The translations under genes and the position numbers were made by a program. Positions 9,638 to 19,418 of a stretch of DNA of 43,148 bases are shown here, piece by piece (position 1 is the first letter of the stretch; every line of letters starts with the position of its first letter). The notes beneath the pieces are model-generated. The model was not told where the DNA came from. It made no database searches and worked only from the letters and a program-made list of their open reading frames with translations. Source of the stretch: Acidobacteriota bacterium (GTDB taxonomy: Bacteria > Acidobacteriota > Thermoanaerobaculia > Multivoradales > J023); the NCBI GenBank assembly GCA_029263395.1, contig JAJCXO010000064.1:1-43148 (forward strand), written 5' to 3'.

Positions 9638-12600
9638 GTGTTGAAGGCCATTCTCGATCGCCCAGTCTCCGTCTCGATCGCCACCTTGACGCTGGTGATC
9701 TTGGGGCTGTTCTCTTTGTTGCGGTTGCCGGTGTCGTTGCTGCCGACCCTCGAACGTCCTCGGTTGGTGGTCACGGTGCTCGACGCCGATCAATCCCGCG
9801 ACGAATTGGTACGCCACGTGGCGCAGCCCCTCGAGCGCCGCCTGCTGTCGCTGCCAGGTGTGTTGGAGGTGCGCACCACGGTTGACGACGGCGAGTGCAC
9901 GCTGCGGCTGGAGACCGAGTGGCAGACGGATGTCGACCGCCTGCGGATCGACGCCGAACGGCGTTTGTCCGAGATTTCGGATGCTGGTGTCGACGAACTG
10001 TTGGTGCGGGTCGAAGCGGGAGATCGTGCACCCATTCTGCAGATTGCGGTGGTTGCCGGAGAGTCCTCCTCGGCGCGTACCATCTTCGCTGAAAAAGTGT
10101 TGATCCCAGAGCTCGGACGTTTAGCTGGCGCCGGCCAGCTCCGCCGACTCGGGGGCGCTAGCCTGCGACCGGTAGTGCGCCCGCACGCTGCAGCCCTTGC
10201 AGCCCGAGGGCTCACCGCCAACGACTTGGTCGAGCGGCTTGGCGAGGTCGGCCGTACCCGGCCCGCGGGCCGTCTACGCGATGGCGGTAGGGTGCGTCCT
10301 TTGGTGGTCCGGGAGCCGGTGACTTCGGTCGCCGAGCTGGCAGCACGTCGGCTGGGAGGCGACGCCGCAGGGGACGAGCCAGGTGCCGCACTCGGAGAGC
10401 TGGCGAGCATCGCGATGGAGGAAGTTCCAGACGCCAGCCTCTTCCGGCTCGATGGCGAGCCGGCGGTGCTGGTCGAGGTCTACCGGGCGCCGGGGGCTAA
10501 CGCCGTTTTGCTGGCCCGCGCCGCTCGCCGATTGGTCTCGGAGTTGGCTGAGCGTAGCGACATCGGCACCAATGCCGGGCAACTGCGTCTCGAGACATTG
10601 CGGGACGCCAGCCTCGAGGTCATCGACGCGCTGGTTCAGCTCGCGGGCGCGGCCTTTCTCGGGCTACTGCTGGGAACTCTGGTGTTGCGATGGATGCTGG
10701 GCAGCTGGCGTCCAACCCTGGCCCTGGCGGTAGTCGTACCGGCGTCCATCGTTTCCGCATTCGGTGGCTTTTATCTGTGGGGTGTCTCTGTGGATGTGGT
10801 GTCGCTGGCTGGCCTGGCACTCGCTGCTGGAATGTTGGTCGACAACTCGATTGTGGTACTCGAAGCCATCGCCCTGGCCCGCGCTCGCCAAACCTCTTCG
10901 AATGAGACGACTCACCCTGAGTCCCCAGAGCTCGAAGGGACCCGGCAGATTGGCCTGGCCTTGGTGGTGAGCTTCCTGACCACGGCGGTGGTGTTTCTGC
11001 CCTTGTTTTACTTGCAAGGGTTGGCACGTGCGTTTTTCGGTGTGCAGGCGTTTGCCATCGTGACTTCGTTGGCGGTGTCTCTCGCCCTGTCGCTCTCCCT
11101 GACGCCTGTTTTGGCGAATCGTATGGGTCGCGGCACGGACGCCGCCGCCATGAGTCGCGAAGGCCCAGGCCGTCGGGCCTACCTGGCGGCGCTCGATCGT
11201 GCCCTGGATCATCCCACCTGGGTGACTATTGCCACGTTGATATTGGTTGTTGCCGGCGCTGCGGTGGTGCCCAGTCTGCCGCGGGAGCTGATGCCGGCGG
11301 GCTTATCGAGGGATCTTGCCGTCAACTTCCGGCTGCCCCCGGGGCTCAGCCAAGAGGAGTCGGTGCATCGTATCGATACCTTGGATCGTGCGCTCGTCGA
11401 GCGCCTCGAGACACCACCAGAGCGGAGATTCACCCTCCTGCGTCGTGCCGATCCGTTGCGCCGTGAGACGGTTGGTGAAGTGGACCGTGGTGAGATTGAG
11501 CTCCGGTTTGCAGATCCCGCAACCTTACCGCTTGCCCGTAGCGAGCTGGCTCGCCGAGTGGACCTACAGCCGGGTTTGGAAGGCGAGCTGACCACTCGAC
11601 GCAGTGCCGTCACCTCGGCACTGGAGAACACGTCACGAAGCCTCGAGATCGAGCTGTCTGCCATCACACCAGCCCGCGCGGAACAGCTCGCGGTGCGGGT
11701 TACGGCCGTCTTGAATCGCGGTGGACCGCATGGGCCCGCGGTCCGGGTACGGCGTTCCGGTCACGACCAGATGGGTTCCGATCGACCGCACCCAGCCCTG
11801 GTGCTCGGCTGGGATCGTTGGCGTCTGGCCCAGCTCGGCGTCGAATCCGACCACCTCGAAACTCAGGTGCGAGCTGCTCTCGGCGGGTTTTATGCTGGAC
11901 GTGCCGACATCGAAGGTGCTGAACCCGAAATTCTGGTGGCATCGACCCGGCCCAGTGATCCTGGGTTGATACCGATCCGGCCAACGGCAGCTCGATCTCT
12001 TGGCGCCCCGTCCACAGTCGACGCAGGTCAAGGGTCGCGAGTTGTCCCACTACAAGCCCTTGCGACCCTCGAACCCAAACTTCAGCCGCCGCCCTTCGAG
12101 CGCCTTGACGGTAGGCCAACAGTCCGACTCAGCGTCGAGGCGGGAGCTGTCGGAACGGCCTCCGCTGCGCGGGTCGAAGCGATGCTGGCGGAGGTACCAT
12201 TGGCGGTTGACGAACGCATCCGGCTCGGCGGCCAAGCCAATGAGTTGCGGCGCTCGTTCGATCAGCTACGTCTCGCCCTGGGGCTGGCGTTGGTGTTGGT
12301 GTTTCTCACTATCGCCGCCATGTATGAGTCGTTGGCGATGCCGTTGGTGGTGATGACCACGGTGCCGGTCGCCGCCGCTGGCGGACTCGGGCTGTTGTGG
12401 ATTACCGGTCAGAGCTTGAACGTCATGTCCTTCCTGGGCCTGATCCTGCTCGCCGGCATCGTGGTCAACAATGCCATTGTTCTGGTTCACCGGATCGAAC
12501 AACGGATCGCCGCGGGGCGGCCGTCTCGTGACGCCATCAGCGACGCCGCACGCGAGCGTTATCGCCCGATCCTGATGACCACCCTAACGACGTTGCTCGG

Positions 12601-12754
12601 CATGTTGCCGCTGGCGTTGCTCGGCGGCCAAGGTGCCGAGATGCGCGCTGCCCTCGCGATTGCGGTGTGTGGTGGGTTGGTGACCTCGTTCTACGCGGCA
12701 CTGTTGGTCGTGCCGGTGTTACACCGGGCGCTGGTCCGGCGGGATCGCGGGTGA
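9638..12754 (+). CDS. RND-family efflux permease (HAE1-like)
   Basis: An inner-membrane proton-driven efflux pump of 1038 residues, the usual RND length. TM1 lies near residues 10-30, followed by a porter domain (SLPGVLEVRTTV; LERRLLSLPG). TM4 carries the conserved acidic motif GMLVDNSIVVLEA near residue 398. A second repeat half has NAIVLVHRIEQR and a typical final segment (ILMTTLTTLLGMLPLALLGGQG). It starts with GTG at 9638 directly after the adaptor stop (TGAGTG) and overlaps the next gene by 4 bp (GTGA). The close packing implies one transcript from the ABC genes to the RND-ABC fusion. Substrate is not predictable from sequence. Confidence 0.92.
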   Translation: MLKAILDRPVSVSIATLTLVILGLFSLLRLPVSLLPTLERPRLVVTVLDADQSRDELVRHVAQPLERRLLSLPGVLEVRTTVDDGECTLRLETEWQTDVDRLRIDAERRLSEISDAGVDELLVRVEAGDRAPILQIAVVAGESSSARTIFAEKVLIPELGRLAGAGQLRRLGGASLRPVVRPHAAALAARGLTANDLVERLGEVGRTRPAGRLRDGGRVRPLVVREPVTSVAELAARRLGGDAAGDEPGAALGELASIAMEEVPDASLFRLDGEPAVLVEVYRAPGANAVLLARAARRLVSELAERSDIGTNAGQLRLETLRDASLEVIDALVQLAGAAFLGLLLGTLVLRWMLGSWRPTLALAVVVPASIVSAFGGFYLWGVSVDVVSLAGLALAAGMLVDNSIVVLEAIALARARQTSSNETTHPESPELEGTRQIGLALVVSFLTTAVVFLPLFYLQGLARAFFGVQAFAIVTSLAVSLALSLSLTPVLANRMGRGTDAAAMSREGPGRRAYLAALDRALDHPTWVTIATLILVVAGAAVVPSLPRELMPAGLSRDLAVNFRLPPGLSQEESVHRIDTLDRALVERLETPPERRFTLLRRADPLRRETVGEVDRGEIELRFADPATLPLARSELARRVDLQPGLEGELTTRRSAVTSALENTSRSLEIELSAITPARAEQLAVRVTAVLNRGGPHGPAVRVRRSGHDQMGSDRPHPALVLGWDRWRLAQLGVESDHLETQVRAALGGFYAGRADIEGAEPEILVASTRPSDPGLIPIRPTAARSLGAPSTVDAGQGSRVVPLQALATLEPKLQPPPFERLDGRPTVRLSVEAGAVGTASAARVEAMLAEVPLAVDERIRLGGQANELRRSFDQLRLALGLALVLVFLTIAAMYESLAMPLVVMTTVPVAAAGGLGLLWITGQSLNVMSFLGLILLAGIVVNNAIVLVHRIEQRIAAGRPSRDAISDAARERYRPILMTTLTTLLGMLPLALLGGQGAEMRAALAIAVCGGLVTSFYAALLVVPVLHRALVRRDRG

Positions 12755-15700
12755 GTCGTCCAGCTGAGCAGCGGCCGCTCGGCCGCCTGGTCGTTGCACT
12801 TGGGATCCTATTGTTGGGAGCAGTGGCCGGTTCCCGGTTGTCGCTGTCCTTCTTGCCAGAATGGAGTCTGCCCGAGCTTCGAGTCGAGCTCCGTCTGCCG
12901 ACGAGTACCGAGCTCGATGATCTGACCCGCAAGTGGATCGTACCGCTCGAAACCTCGATCCGTGCGGTTGGCGGAGTCTGCGGCATGGCGGGTGAAGTCC
13001 ATGCCGCAGGTGGATCGTTCCGCATACGATTCGAGGCCGGCGCCGAGGCTGAGCGTAAGGCGGCACGTCTCGAGTCCGAACTTGCAGGACTGCGTCGTCA
13101 GCTGCCACGAGGTGCTCGACTGGACATCTGGCCGATTGGCCAGGGGGCGGGTGATGAATCGGCCATCGTCTGGCTCGATACCGCAGCAGACGGGACTGTA
13201 GCACTAGGCCCTGCAGCAGAGGGTACCGAGCAAGTGGATCGAAGTTTGATCGAGACGCTGAGGGAGCTGCCCAAGGTCCGCTCCGTCGAGGTGGCGGGTA
13301 ACACGCGGCCGGAAGTATGGATCAAGGCCCGCCACCGTCGGCAGATCAGTGCCGCAGCACTGAACGCTGCAATCGACCGCGGGTTGCGTTTCGGGCAGCT
13401 TGGCGAGCTGCATCGGGGGGGCCGTCTAGTACCAGTGGTGACCGAAGATCAGCGCCAGCGTCCCCTCGCTGATCTCGAGGTGGCTCGCGACGGCCGCCTG
13501 GTGCCGTTGCATTCCGTCGCCGAGGTTGAGCTGCGACCGCAGGAAGCACCTTGGATCGCCCGTCGCCAAGGTCAGTCCGGGGTGGTGTTATTCATCTCGC
13601 GAGAAGCCCAAGCCTCCCCTTTGGCCCTGGAGCGTTCGCTGCGCGGGGTGTTCGAAAACTTCGGGCTCAGTGATCGAGTGCAGATGTTGATCGATGAAGC
13701 GGCGCCGCTGCGCCTGCTCCTGCTGCGTTTGGCATGGGGGCTGTTGGCGGCGCTCATCGTGACCGTGGTGCTGGCTGGTTGGCATCTCGGTTGGCGCGCT
13801 GCAAGTTGGCAGGCTCTCGCCCTGCCTACTGGCTTGGCGGCGGCCCTCAACGGTCTGTGGTTGGCTGGGCTTGCCCTCGACATCACTACGCTGCCGGCCC
13901 TATGTGCCGGTCTCGGGTGTGCGTTGCTGTTTGGTGCGTTGCGGATGGGTCAAGGTGCTGACGCTCCGACTGCCAAAGCTGTTTTGTTCCTGGTCTGTGC
14001 CCTCGCCTTACCGGTGGCTGTGTCTCTCGCCGGAGGACGGTTGGCACCGTTGTTAGTGGCACCGGTGCGAGCGTTTGTGATCGCCCTTGTCGGTGGGGTG
14101 CTGGCACTTTGGGTGCTGCCGCGGCCGCAGCTCGAGTATCAACCCGGGAGCCGACTCAGTCGCCCCTTGCGCTGGTCGTTGCGCAACGGTGGCACCGTGC
14201 TCCTCGGCATGGTCGCCGCTACCTATCTGCTGATTGTGCTTTCTGGTCCGGCCCTGGTCCCGCGGCCAGGCGACTTGGCACCGGCGATCGCCGATCTGGC
14301 GATTGCGGTGCGTTTTGTCGATGGGGGAACCCAACAACAAGCCGCTGTTCAGATCGCCTCGGTCGAGAACCACCTCGATACCATGGAAGAGATCGACAGT
14401 CATTGGAGTTTCCTCAACCGCAGCAACGGTACTGTCTTGGCCACGGTCAGAAAGCAAGATCGTCGGCTGAGCCGTCTGCAGCCGTTGGCTTTGCGATTGC
14501 AAGCTCAGCTGAGCTCGGTCGGTGCTTCGGCACGGGTGAGAGCGTTGGCTGCCAGCAGCAGCGGCTCGGACGCCTCGGCCCGTTTCAGTGACAGCCTCGA
14601 CGATGAGCCCGAGACCGACGAAGACGCCACCTTCTACCGGTTCATCCTCCGGCATACCGACTTCGAGAGTCTGAAGCAGGCCCACGCAGGGGTCATGGAC
14701 CGTGTAGCCAGCTTCAAACACACTATCTGGTACGACCAGATCAATGTCGACTGGGGCAAGCCGACGACCCGCGTCGAGTTGGTACCCCGTGCCGGTGTGA
14801 GCCTAGCTCAGGTTGATGCTGCAGCCGAGGCCGTTGCGCTCAGCGCCAACCTACCGGTTGCCCGTCCGATGTCGGCGTTGCATGACTTGCGACTGCGGGT
14901 GCTCGACGCCCGCGCACCGCGAACTCTCGACGAGGTTTCGCAGCGTTCCGAAGTGCTCGGGCTTCAGACCTCATCCACGGGCTCGCCATTGGTACCTTCG
15001 ACAATCTTCGAGTCACGAGAGATGTTGGCCGCCCCCAGCGTTCGCCGGCAGTCGGGTCGTTTTGTGTTGCCGATCACGCTGCGTATGAACGGCACTATCC
15101 GGCCGCGTCGTGAGATTCATCGGGGCATCGTCGACCGCTCCCTGCGCAGCATGCCATTGCCCGGCGGCACCAGTCTCGAGCACCCCGAGCTCAATCCAGC
15201 TGTTTGGAGTCGCCAGCGTTTGCGCATGTTGGCCATCGCCAGTGCCTTACCGGTGTTGCTGTTGGCCCTTGCGGCCTGTCGGCTCAACACCGTTGGTACC
15301 AGCTTTGTGGCGTTGTTGCCGCCTGCCCTCGGCTTGCTCGCCGCATCACCCTGGATCCAGTCCAGCCAGGGCCATGTCGACGAGTTGACCATGCTGTTGA
15401 TGGCGGCTGTCTTGGCGGGTTGTTTCCCGTTGACTATTGAAGCTGCCGCGGCCTCGATGACTGCGGGTGCTCGTTCTTCGAGCTTGGCCGGTGGCATCAT
15501 GTATCGATGGTTGGCGCGCCGCGCCGTCGGATTGGCGATCGCGTTGCCGGCCTTGGTTGTTCTGTTGGTCGTGCCCGGCCTCGGGCTCGACAATGATCGT
15601 TATCCCTGGGTGCTGCCGATGCGCGCCGCAGCGGTAGCTGCCGCTGTCTCTTGCCTCTGCAGTGGCCTCTGTTTGCCAGTGTTGTTGCGTGCCTTGGATC

Positions 15701-16788
15701 GACGCCGCATCCAGGAGCGTCGGCGCAGCGAGCTTGCCCGTCCCGGTGCCTGGGTCCAGTCGATCCCCGAGGTCATTCCGGTAGCTGCTGTCGATGCGAG
15801 CCCCGCTGCTTCGAGTGTCGTCGATTCGAGCGAGCTGGTGCTGCGGGCCCAGAATCTGTCGAAAGTCTACCGGGACGGTTTCCAGGCCTTACACGCCGTC
15901 GACTTTCGTCTCGAGCCCGGTATTGTCGGCCTATTGGGACCCAACGGTGCTGGCAAAACCACTTTGCTGCGCCTACTCTGTGGACTGCTCGAGCCCACTC
16001 GCGGCCAAGTTCGCTTCCGTGGGGTGCCGTTGAGTCCTCTCAACCTGCCCGAGTATCGTCGACGCGTCGGATTCCTACCGCAGGGTTTCAACGCCTACCA
16101 AGACTTCACCGGCGCCGACTTCCTCGACTACTGGGCCATCGAGCGCGGTTTGCGTGATCCCCGCCAGCGCCGCCAAGAAGTCGAACGGGCGCTGGTCGAA
16201 GTCGGTTTGGAAGATGCTGCCGACCGCAAAGTTCGCGACTTCTCGGGCGGCATGCGCAGGCGCATTGGCATCGCCCGCGCCCTCCTCGGTGCGCCGCCGA
16301 TCGTCATCGTCGACGAGCCTACAACTGGTCTCGACGTCCAATCTCGCAACCGCCTGCGCGAGACCCTGCTGTCCGTCGCCGGTGAGCGAATCATCCTCTT
16401 TTCCACCCACATCGCTAGCGATGTCGCCGCCGCCGCCTCCCGCATCCTGATCCTCAACCACGGTCGTCTGGTCTTCGACGGCCCGTCGACCGGCCTCATC
16501 GACCTCGCCCGCGGTCGTGTGTTCGAGGCCCTGATCGAAGACCATGACCTCCAGCATTTCTCTTCTCGCTTCCGGGTCACCACCCGCGTCCGCACCTTGG
16601 ACGGCCTGCGCGTCCGTGCCGTCGCATACGACGACCAACAACCCGACGGTGATCTGGTCGAGCCCAATCTGGAAGAGGCCTACCTGGCCAAGATCGGCGC
16701 CCCAGGCGAGCAGAAAGACTTGTCAGAGAGCGGCAACGCGGCCTCGTTGCTGGATTTGGAGGTTTGGGATAGCCGCCGGAAGCGTTAG
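12751..16788 (+). CDS. RND-type permease fused to C-terminal ABC ATPase
   Basis: A 1345-residue fusion. Residues 1-~1000 look like a diverged RND permease: TM near 10-30 followed by SLSFLPEWSLPELRVEL, two porter regions and clusters of TM segments near 330-490 and 830-1000. The region equivalent to TM4 reads LPALCAGLGCALLFGALRMG and lacks the acidic residues of the proton relay. From ~1030 a complete ABC ATPase follows: Walker A GPNGAGKTT near 1064, signature FSGGMRRR near 1164, Walker B IVIVDEPTTGLD near 1185, then a tail with EPNLEEA like the free ATPase of this operon. GTG at 12751 is chosen over the earlier in-frame codon because it overlaps the RND stop (GTGA). A plausible reading is an inactive RND partner for the preceding pump that recruits ATP hydrolysis. 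I know of no standard family with this architecture. Confidence 0.88.
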   Translation: MSRPAEQRPLGRLVVALGILLLGAVAGSRLSLSFLPEWSLPELRVELRLPTSTELDDLTRKWIVPLETSIRAVGGVCGMAGEVHAAGGSFRIRFEAGAEAERKAARLESELAGLRRQLPRGARLDIWPIGQGAGDESAIVWLDTAADGTVALGPAAEGTEQVDRSLIETLRELPKVRSVEVAGNTRPEVWIKARHRRQISAAALNAAIDRGLRFGQLGELHRGGRLVPVVTEDQRQRPLADLEVARDGRLVPLHSVAEVELRPQEAPWIARRQGQSGVVLFISREAQASPLALERSLRGVFENFGLSDRVQMLIDEAAPLRLLLLRLAWGLLAALIVTVVLAGWHLGWRAASWQALALPTGLAAALNGLWLAGLALDITTLPALCAGLGCALLFGALRMGQGADAPTAKAVLFLVCALALPVAVSLAGGRLAPLLVAPVRAFVIALVGGVLALWVLPRPQLEYQPGSRLSRPLRWSLRNGGTVLLGMVAATYLLIVLSGPALVPRPGDLAPAIADLAIAVRFVDGGTQQQAAVQIASVENHLDTMEEIDSHWSFLNRSNGTVLATVRKQDRRLSRLQPLALRLQAQLSSVGASARVRALAASSSGSDASARFSDSLDDEPETDEDATFYRFILRHTDFESLKQAHAGVMDRVASFKHTIWYDQINVDWGKPTTRVELVPRAGVSLAQVDAAAEAVALSANLPVARPMSALHDLRLRVLDARAPRTLDEVSQRSEVLGLQTSSTGSPLVPSTIFESREMLAAPSVRRQSGRFVLPITLRMNGTIRPRREIHRGIVDRSLRSMPLPGGTSLEHPELNPAVWSRQRLRMLAIASALPVLLLALAACRLNTVGTSFVALLPPALGLLAASPWIQSSQGHVDELTMLLMAAVLAGCFPLTIEAAAASMTAGARSSSLAGGIMYRWLARRAVGLAIALPALVVLLVVPGLGLDNDRYPWVLPMRAAAVAAAVSCLCSGLCLPVLLRALDRRRIQERRRSELARPGAWVQSIPEVIPVAAVDASPAASSVVDSSELVLRAQNLSKVYRDGFQALHAVDFRLEPGIVGLLGPNGAGKTTLLRLLCGLLEPTRGQVRFRGVPLSPLNLPEYRRRVGFLPQGFNAYQDFTGADFLDYWAIERGLRDPRQRRQEVERALVEVGLEDAADRKVRDFSGGMRRRIGIARALLGAPPIVIVDEPTTGLDVQSRNRLRETLLSVAGERIILFSTHIASDVAAAASRILILNHGRLVFDGPSTGLIDLARGRVFEALIEDHDLQHFSSRFRVTTRVRTLDGLRVRAVAYDDQQPDGDLVEPNLEEAYLAKIGAPGEQKDLSESGNAASLLDLEVWDSRRKR

Positions 16789-16797
16789 CTCACACCA

Positions 16798-18150
16798 TCA
16801 GCTTGCCATCGTTCGCACATAGAGCAGCTCGCGCAGAGTGGCCCGGCGGAAATCGTCGAAGTTGCGGTAGCCCAACGCACAGCTATAGACCTCGAGGTCG
16901 GATGGCGGCTCCCGGTTCAGCCGTTCTTCGAAGTACCAGCGGAAGAGCTCTTCTTCGGTGAGTTCAGCCTGATTCAAGTCGGGGTTTGTGAACCCGAGAT
17001 CGGCGAGGCGACGTTGCTTGTCGTGCGCTCGTTGCTCGAGCTCCGCGAAGCGGTCGCTCGCGCGCAGCTGGTCGCGTAGCGCATGGTTGACGTCTTCGTT
17101 CAACAGCGTTTGGATACGGTCGATCCGGACCTGATCGCGGATCAGCCGGGCGAAGCCTTCTGCCGTCAGAGATTGTTCGGTGAGCCAGCGTTGCATATCT
17201 TCGGGCTCGTACAACTGGCGCTGGCGACGAAAGTCCTGCGCAGCTTGTTCGATTGCTTCGGTGTCGGCTTTGACGCCATGCCGGTCGGCCAACTCGAGCG
17301 CCATGACTCTGTTTGTCGCCAACTGTCGTTCAGCCGGGAAATCTGGCAGTAGTCGCAGCTCGTCCAACAAGCCTTCGGGGGTCGCGGTGTCGGCGCCGGC
17401 TCGCTCTCCAAGCGGTCGCAGAGCGGCTTGGGTGCGCAGCATCTCCCAAGTTTCGGTGTGTTGAAAGGTGTAGGTGACACTTTTTGCGACACCCTCGTTG
17501 CCGCGGTGATCCCGGATGTGGCGCAACATGGCGAGGGCGTCGTCGCGCTTCTGGTCGACTCGGCCGGTCGGCAGCCACTTGCGTAGGGCCTCGAGTTGAT
17601 GCCCATCGAGTCCTCGCTCGGCGGCCGCGGTGAGCACCGTCGAAACCTCACGGTCGGCGTAGAAAAGCGCCTTGGCAGCGCTGACGATTCCTTGATGGGT
17701 GGGCTGGTCGATGATGTTGTCGCGTCGAGCCGCTGCCAATGTGAAGCGGAGATTGACCATCGCCAAGGAGAGGGCGCGATAACCGCTCTCGGGCGGTCCG
17801 TGGATGACCGCCACTTCGTCGTCGTCCTCCAACTCCCCGTTGCGGAAGGCTTCAAAGACCGCGCCGATGCCTTCCATGCCGAAAGTGTGAAGCTCGGCGG
17901 CGCGCAGTGCGCCCATGCTGGCGCTGCCGAAAACATGGATGCCGTCCGCCATTGCCCGAAGGATCTCTTTGTGCCAGACCGCAGGCATCCGCTCGAAATA
18001 ACCATCAATGATGCCGATTGCCCAGGGCCGCCGCCGAGCCACGTTGACCACGTCCCCTTGAGAAACCGGTGGCAAATAGATCGCCTCCAGCGCCTGGCGG
18101 GCATCATCCACCGCCAGGCTCGGGCCGAGGAAAATGTAGATGTCGCTCAC
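16798..18150 (-). CDS. TfuA-like protein with long helical C-terminal extension
   Basis: TfuA-domain proteins act as partners of YcaO enzymes; in methanogens and in thioamide peptide pathways the pair installs backbone thioamides. The 450-residue product begins with the TfuA signature: IYIFLGPSL, YLPPVSQGDV, IGIIDGYFERMPAVWHKEIL, and GIHVFGSASMGALRAAEL. After about residue 200 comes a charged, almost entirely helical region. Its part around ALELADRHGVKAD and RRQRQLYEPEDMQRWLTEQ resembles the N-terminal helices of SurA/PpiC-type peptide-binding chaperones; that is inference. Start is GTG at 18150, giving a 4-bp GTGA overlap with the YcaO stop; a longer reading frame upstream lies inside ycaO. 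It ends only 9 bp from the convergent RND-ABC gene. Confidence 0.85.
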   Translation of the reverse strand: MSDIYIFLGPSLAVDDARQALEAIYLPPVSQGDVVNVARRRPWAIGIIDGYFERMPAVWHKEILRAMADGIHVFGSASMGALRAAELHTFGMEGIGAVFEAFRNGELEDDDEVAVIHGPPESGYRALSLAMVNLRFTLAAARRDNIIDQPTHQGIVSAAKALFYADREVSTVLTAAAERGLDGHQLEALRKWLPTGRVDQKRDDALAMLRHIRDHRGNEGVAKSVTYTFQHTETWEMLRTQAALRPLGERAGADTATPEGLLDELRLLPDFPAERQLATNRVMALELADRHGVKADTEAIEQAAQDFRRQRQLYEPEDMQRWLTEQSLTAEGFARLIRDQVRIDRIQTLLNEDVNHALRDQLRASDRFAELEQRAHDKQRRLADLGFTNPDLNQAELTEEELFRWYFEERLNREPPSDLEVYSCALGYRNFDDFRRATLRELLYVRTMAS

Positions 18151-19397
18151 GAAGCTTGGGCGGCGACCGCCAGGGCCCGTCGGCCCGGCACCCAACCGGT
18201 CACGTCAGTGGAGCCTTCGAGGCCGGGGATGACAACCCGGACGACGGGAATCTCGATCCCAGGCTGGGTGAGATCAACGACAACAACTCGGTCGAAGCCG
18301 GCGGTGCTCAACCGATCGAGCTGCCAGCTGACATCTTGCTCGAAGGTGTCGCCATCGAAACTCGGTGCCCGGTGGAAGTGTCGGGGAGTGGCAGCGTCCG
18401 CCATGCGGGTTCGAACACGGCGCGTGACGTCGGCATTACGCAGCCTCTCGTAGCGGACCCGTGGCATATCGTCGCGTGATCCAGAGATCACCGTCAGCCG
18501 GCTTTGGACAGCTTCGGTCAGCGCGCGCAGTAACGCCACACCGCGGTCAGGGTGGCAACCCAAGCCGCCGCTCGCTGGCTGGGGGCGCCAAGGCTGTTCT
18601 TCACGCTCGATGAGGTTGCAGCGGAAGCACGCAATCTCGATGTCGGAGGTCATCTCCCAGACCGCGACCAGCATTCCGGCCTGTTCGAGTCGATCGAGCA
18701 CTACCCTGCAAGCGCGATCGTCGACCGTGTCGAGATCAAGGCGGGTGCGAGCCTGGTCGGCGGGTGACCGTCGAGCCCACAGCGTGCTGGCGTCGCGTTC
18801 AATCGCCTCGCAAATGCCGTGACTGGCGGCTTCGAGCAGATGGTTGCCGGACGCCAGACCGTTGGAGCTGAATAGGAAACTGCCACTGCCCGGCGGTAGC
18901 GGCAGGGTGCAATTCATGTGGACTAGCTCGTAGGGTAGCCAGACCTCCTCCTGCTGCAATAAATCGAAACCTTCGATCCAGAGAATCTGGAGTTGGTCGT
19001 CGAACGAGCTGACCGAGGTGAAGGGCAGCACGCTGACATCCACCACCTCGTGGGTGAAACGAAGCTCGTTGTGGCTGGCGAGCTTGAGTGGCAGGGTGAT
19101 GCGTTCCGCATGATGGAGCTCGAGCGATTCCATCAAACCAGAAGCCCGCGCCGTGGCGAGAGTTGGTCCCTTGCCCTGGGAGACCGCCAGGGACCGTGCG
19201 TTTGGACGGCAGACCATCACGACCGGAATGCCGATACGATCGAGACCGGTGACATTGGCTACTCGGGTGATACCAAGCACCGGCATCAGCCGGCGCAATC
19301 GCTCGACCGTGGTCTCGGGCGTAATCAGGCGATGGGTTCCGTCGCGAAAGCCCTTGGGTGCGGGACCCTTGACCCAGGGCAGCAGATCACCGCCCAT
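18147..19397 (-). CDS. YcaO-domain ATP-dependent peptide/protein backbone-modifying enzyme
   Basis: YcaO enzymes use ATP to activate backbone amides, giving azolines, amidines or, with TfuA, thioamides. The 416-residue product shows the ATP-binding signatures SGLMESLELHHAE and SHGICEAIERD, a later LRALTEAVQSR block, and the YcaO opening KGFRDGTHRLITPETT. No E1-like or ocin-ThiF cyclodehydratase partner and no flavin dehydrogenase is encoded nearby. That argues for TfuA-dependent thioamidation rather than classical azole formation. The C-terminus (WVPGRRALAVAAQAS) lacks the Pro-rich end typical of cyclodehydrating YcaOs. Start ATG at 19397, 21 bp after the small upstream gene and with a GCGAGG element just before it. 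Confidence 0.9.
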   Translation of the reverse strand: MGGDLLPWVKGPAPKGFRDGTHRLITPETTVERLRRLMPVLGITRVANVTGLDRIGIPVVMVCRPNARSLAVSQGKGPTLATARASGLMESLELHHAERITLPLKLASHNELRFTHEVVDVSVLPFTSVSSFDDQLQILWIEGFDLLQQEEVWLPYELVHMNCTLPLPPGSGSFLFSSNGLASGNHLLEAASHGICEAIERDASTLWARRSPADQARTRLDLDTVDDRACRVVLDRLEQAGMLVAVWEMTSDIEIACFRCNLIEREEQPWRPQPASGGLGCHPDRGVALLRALTEAVQSRLTVISGSRDDMPRVRYERLRNADVTRRVRTRMADAATPRHFHRAPSFDGDTFEQDVSWQLDRLSTAGFDRVVVVDLTQPGIEIPVVRVVIPGLEGSTDVTGWVPGRRALAVAAQAS

Positions 19398-19418
19398 CGT
19401 GCCTCGCCGGGCGGTGGA

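Noticed and set aside
16544-16822. Plus-strand 92-codon ORF at the end of the RND-ABC gene
   Set aside because: It is a frame shadow of the fused ATPase, with Ser/Pro-rich composition.
18151-18195. Longer TfuA start upstream of the GTG
   Set aside because: The extra residues (Gly/Pro-rich) lie inside the YcaO coding end, while GTG 18150 gives the usual 4-bp overlap and the family-typical start.
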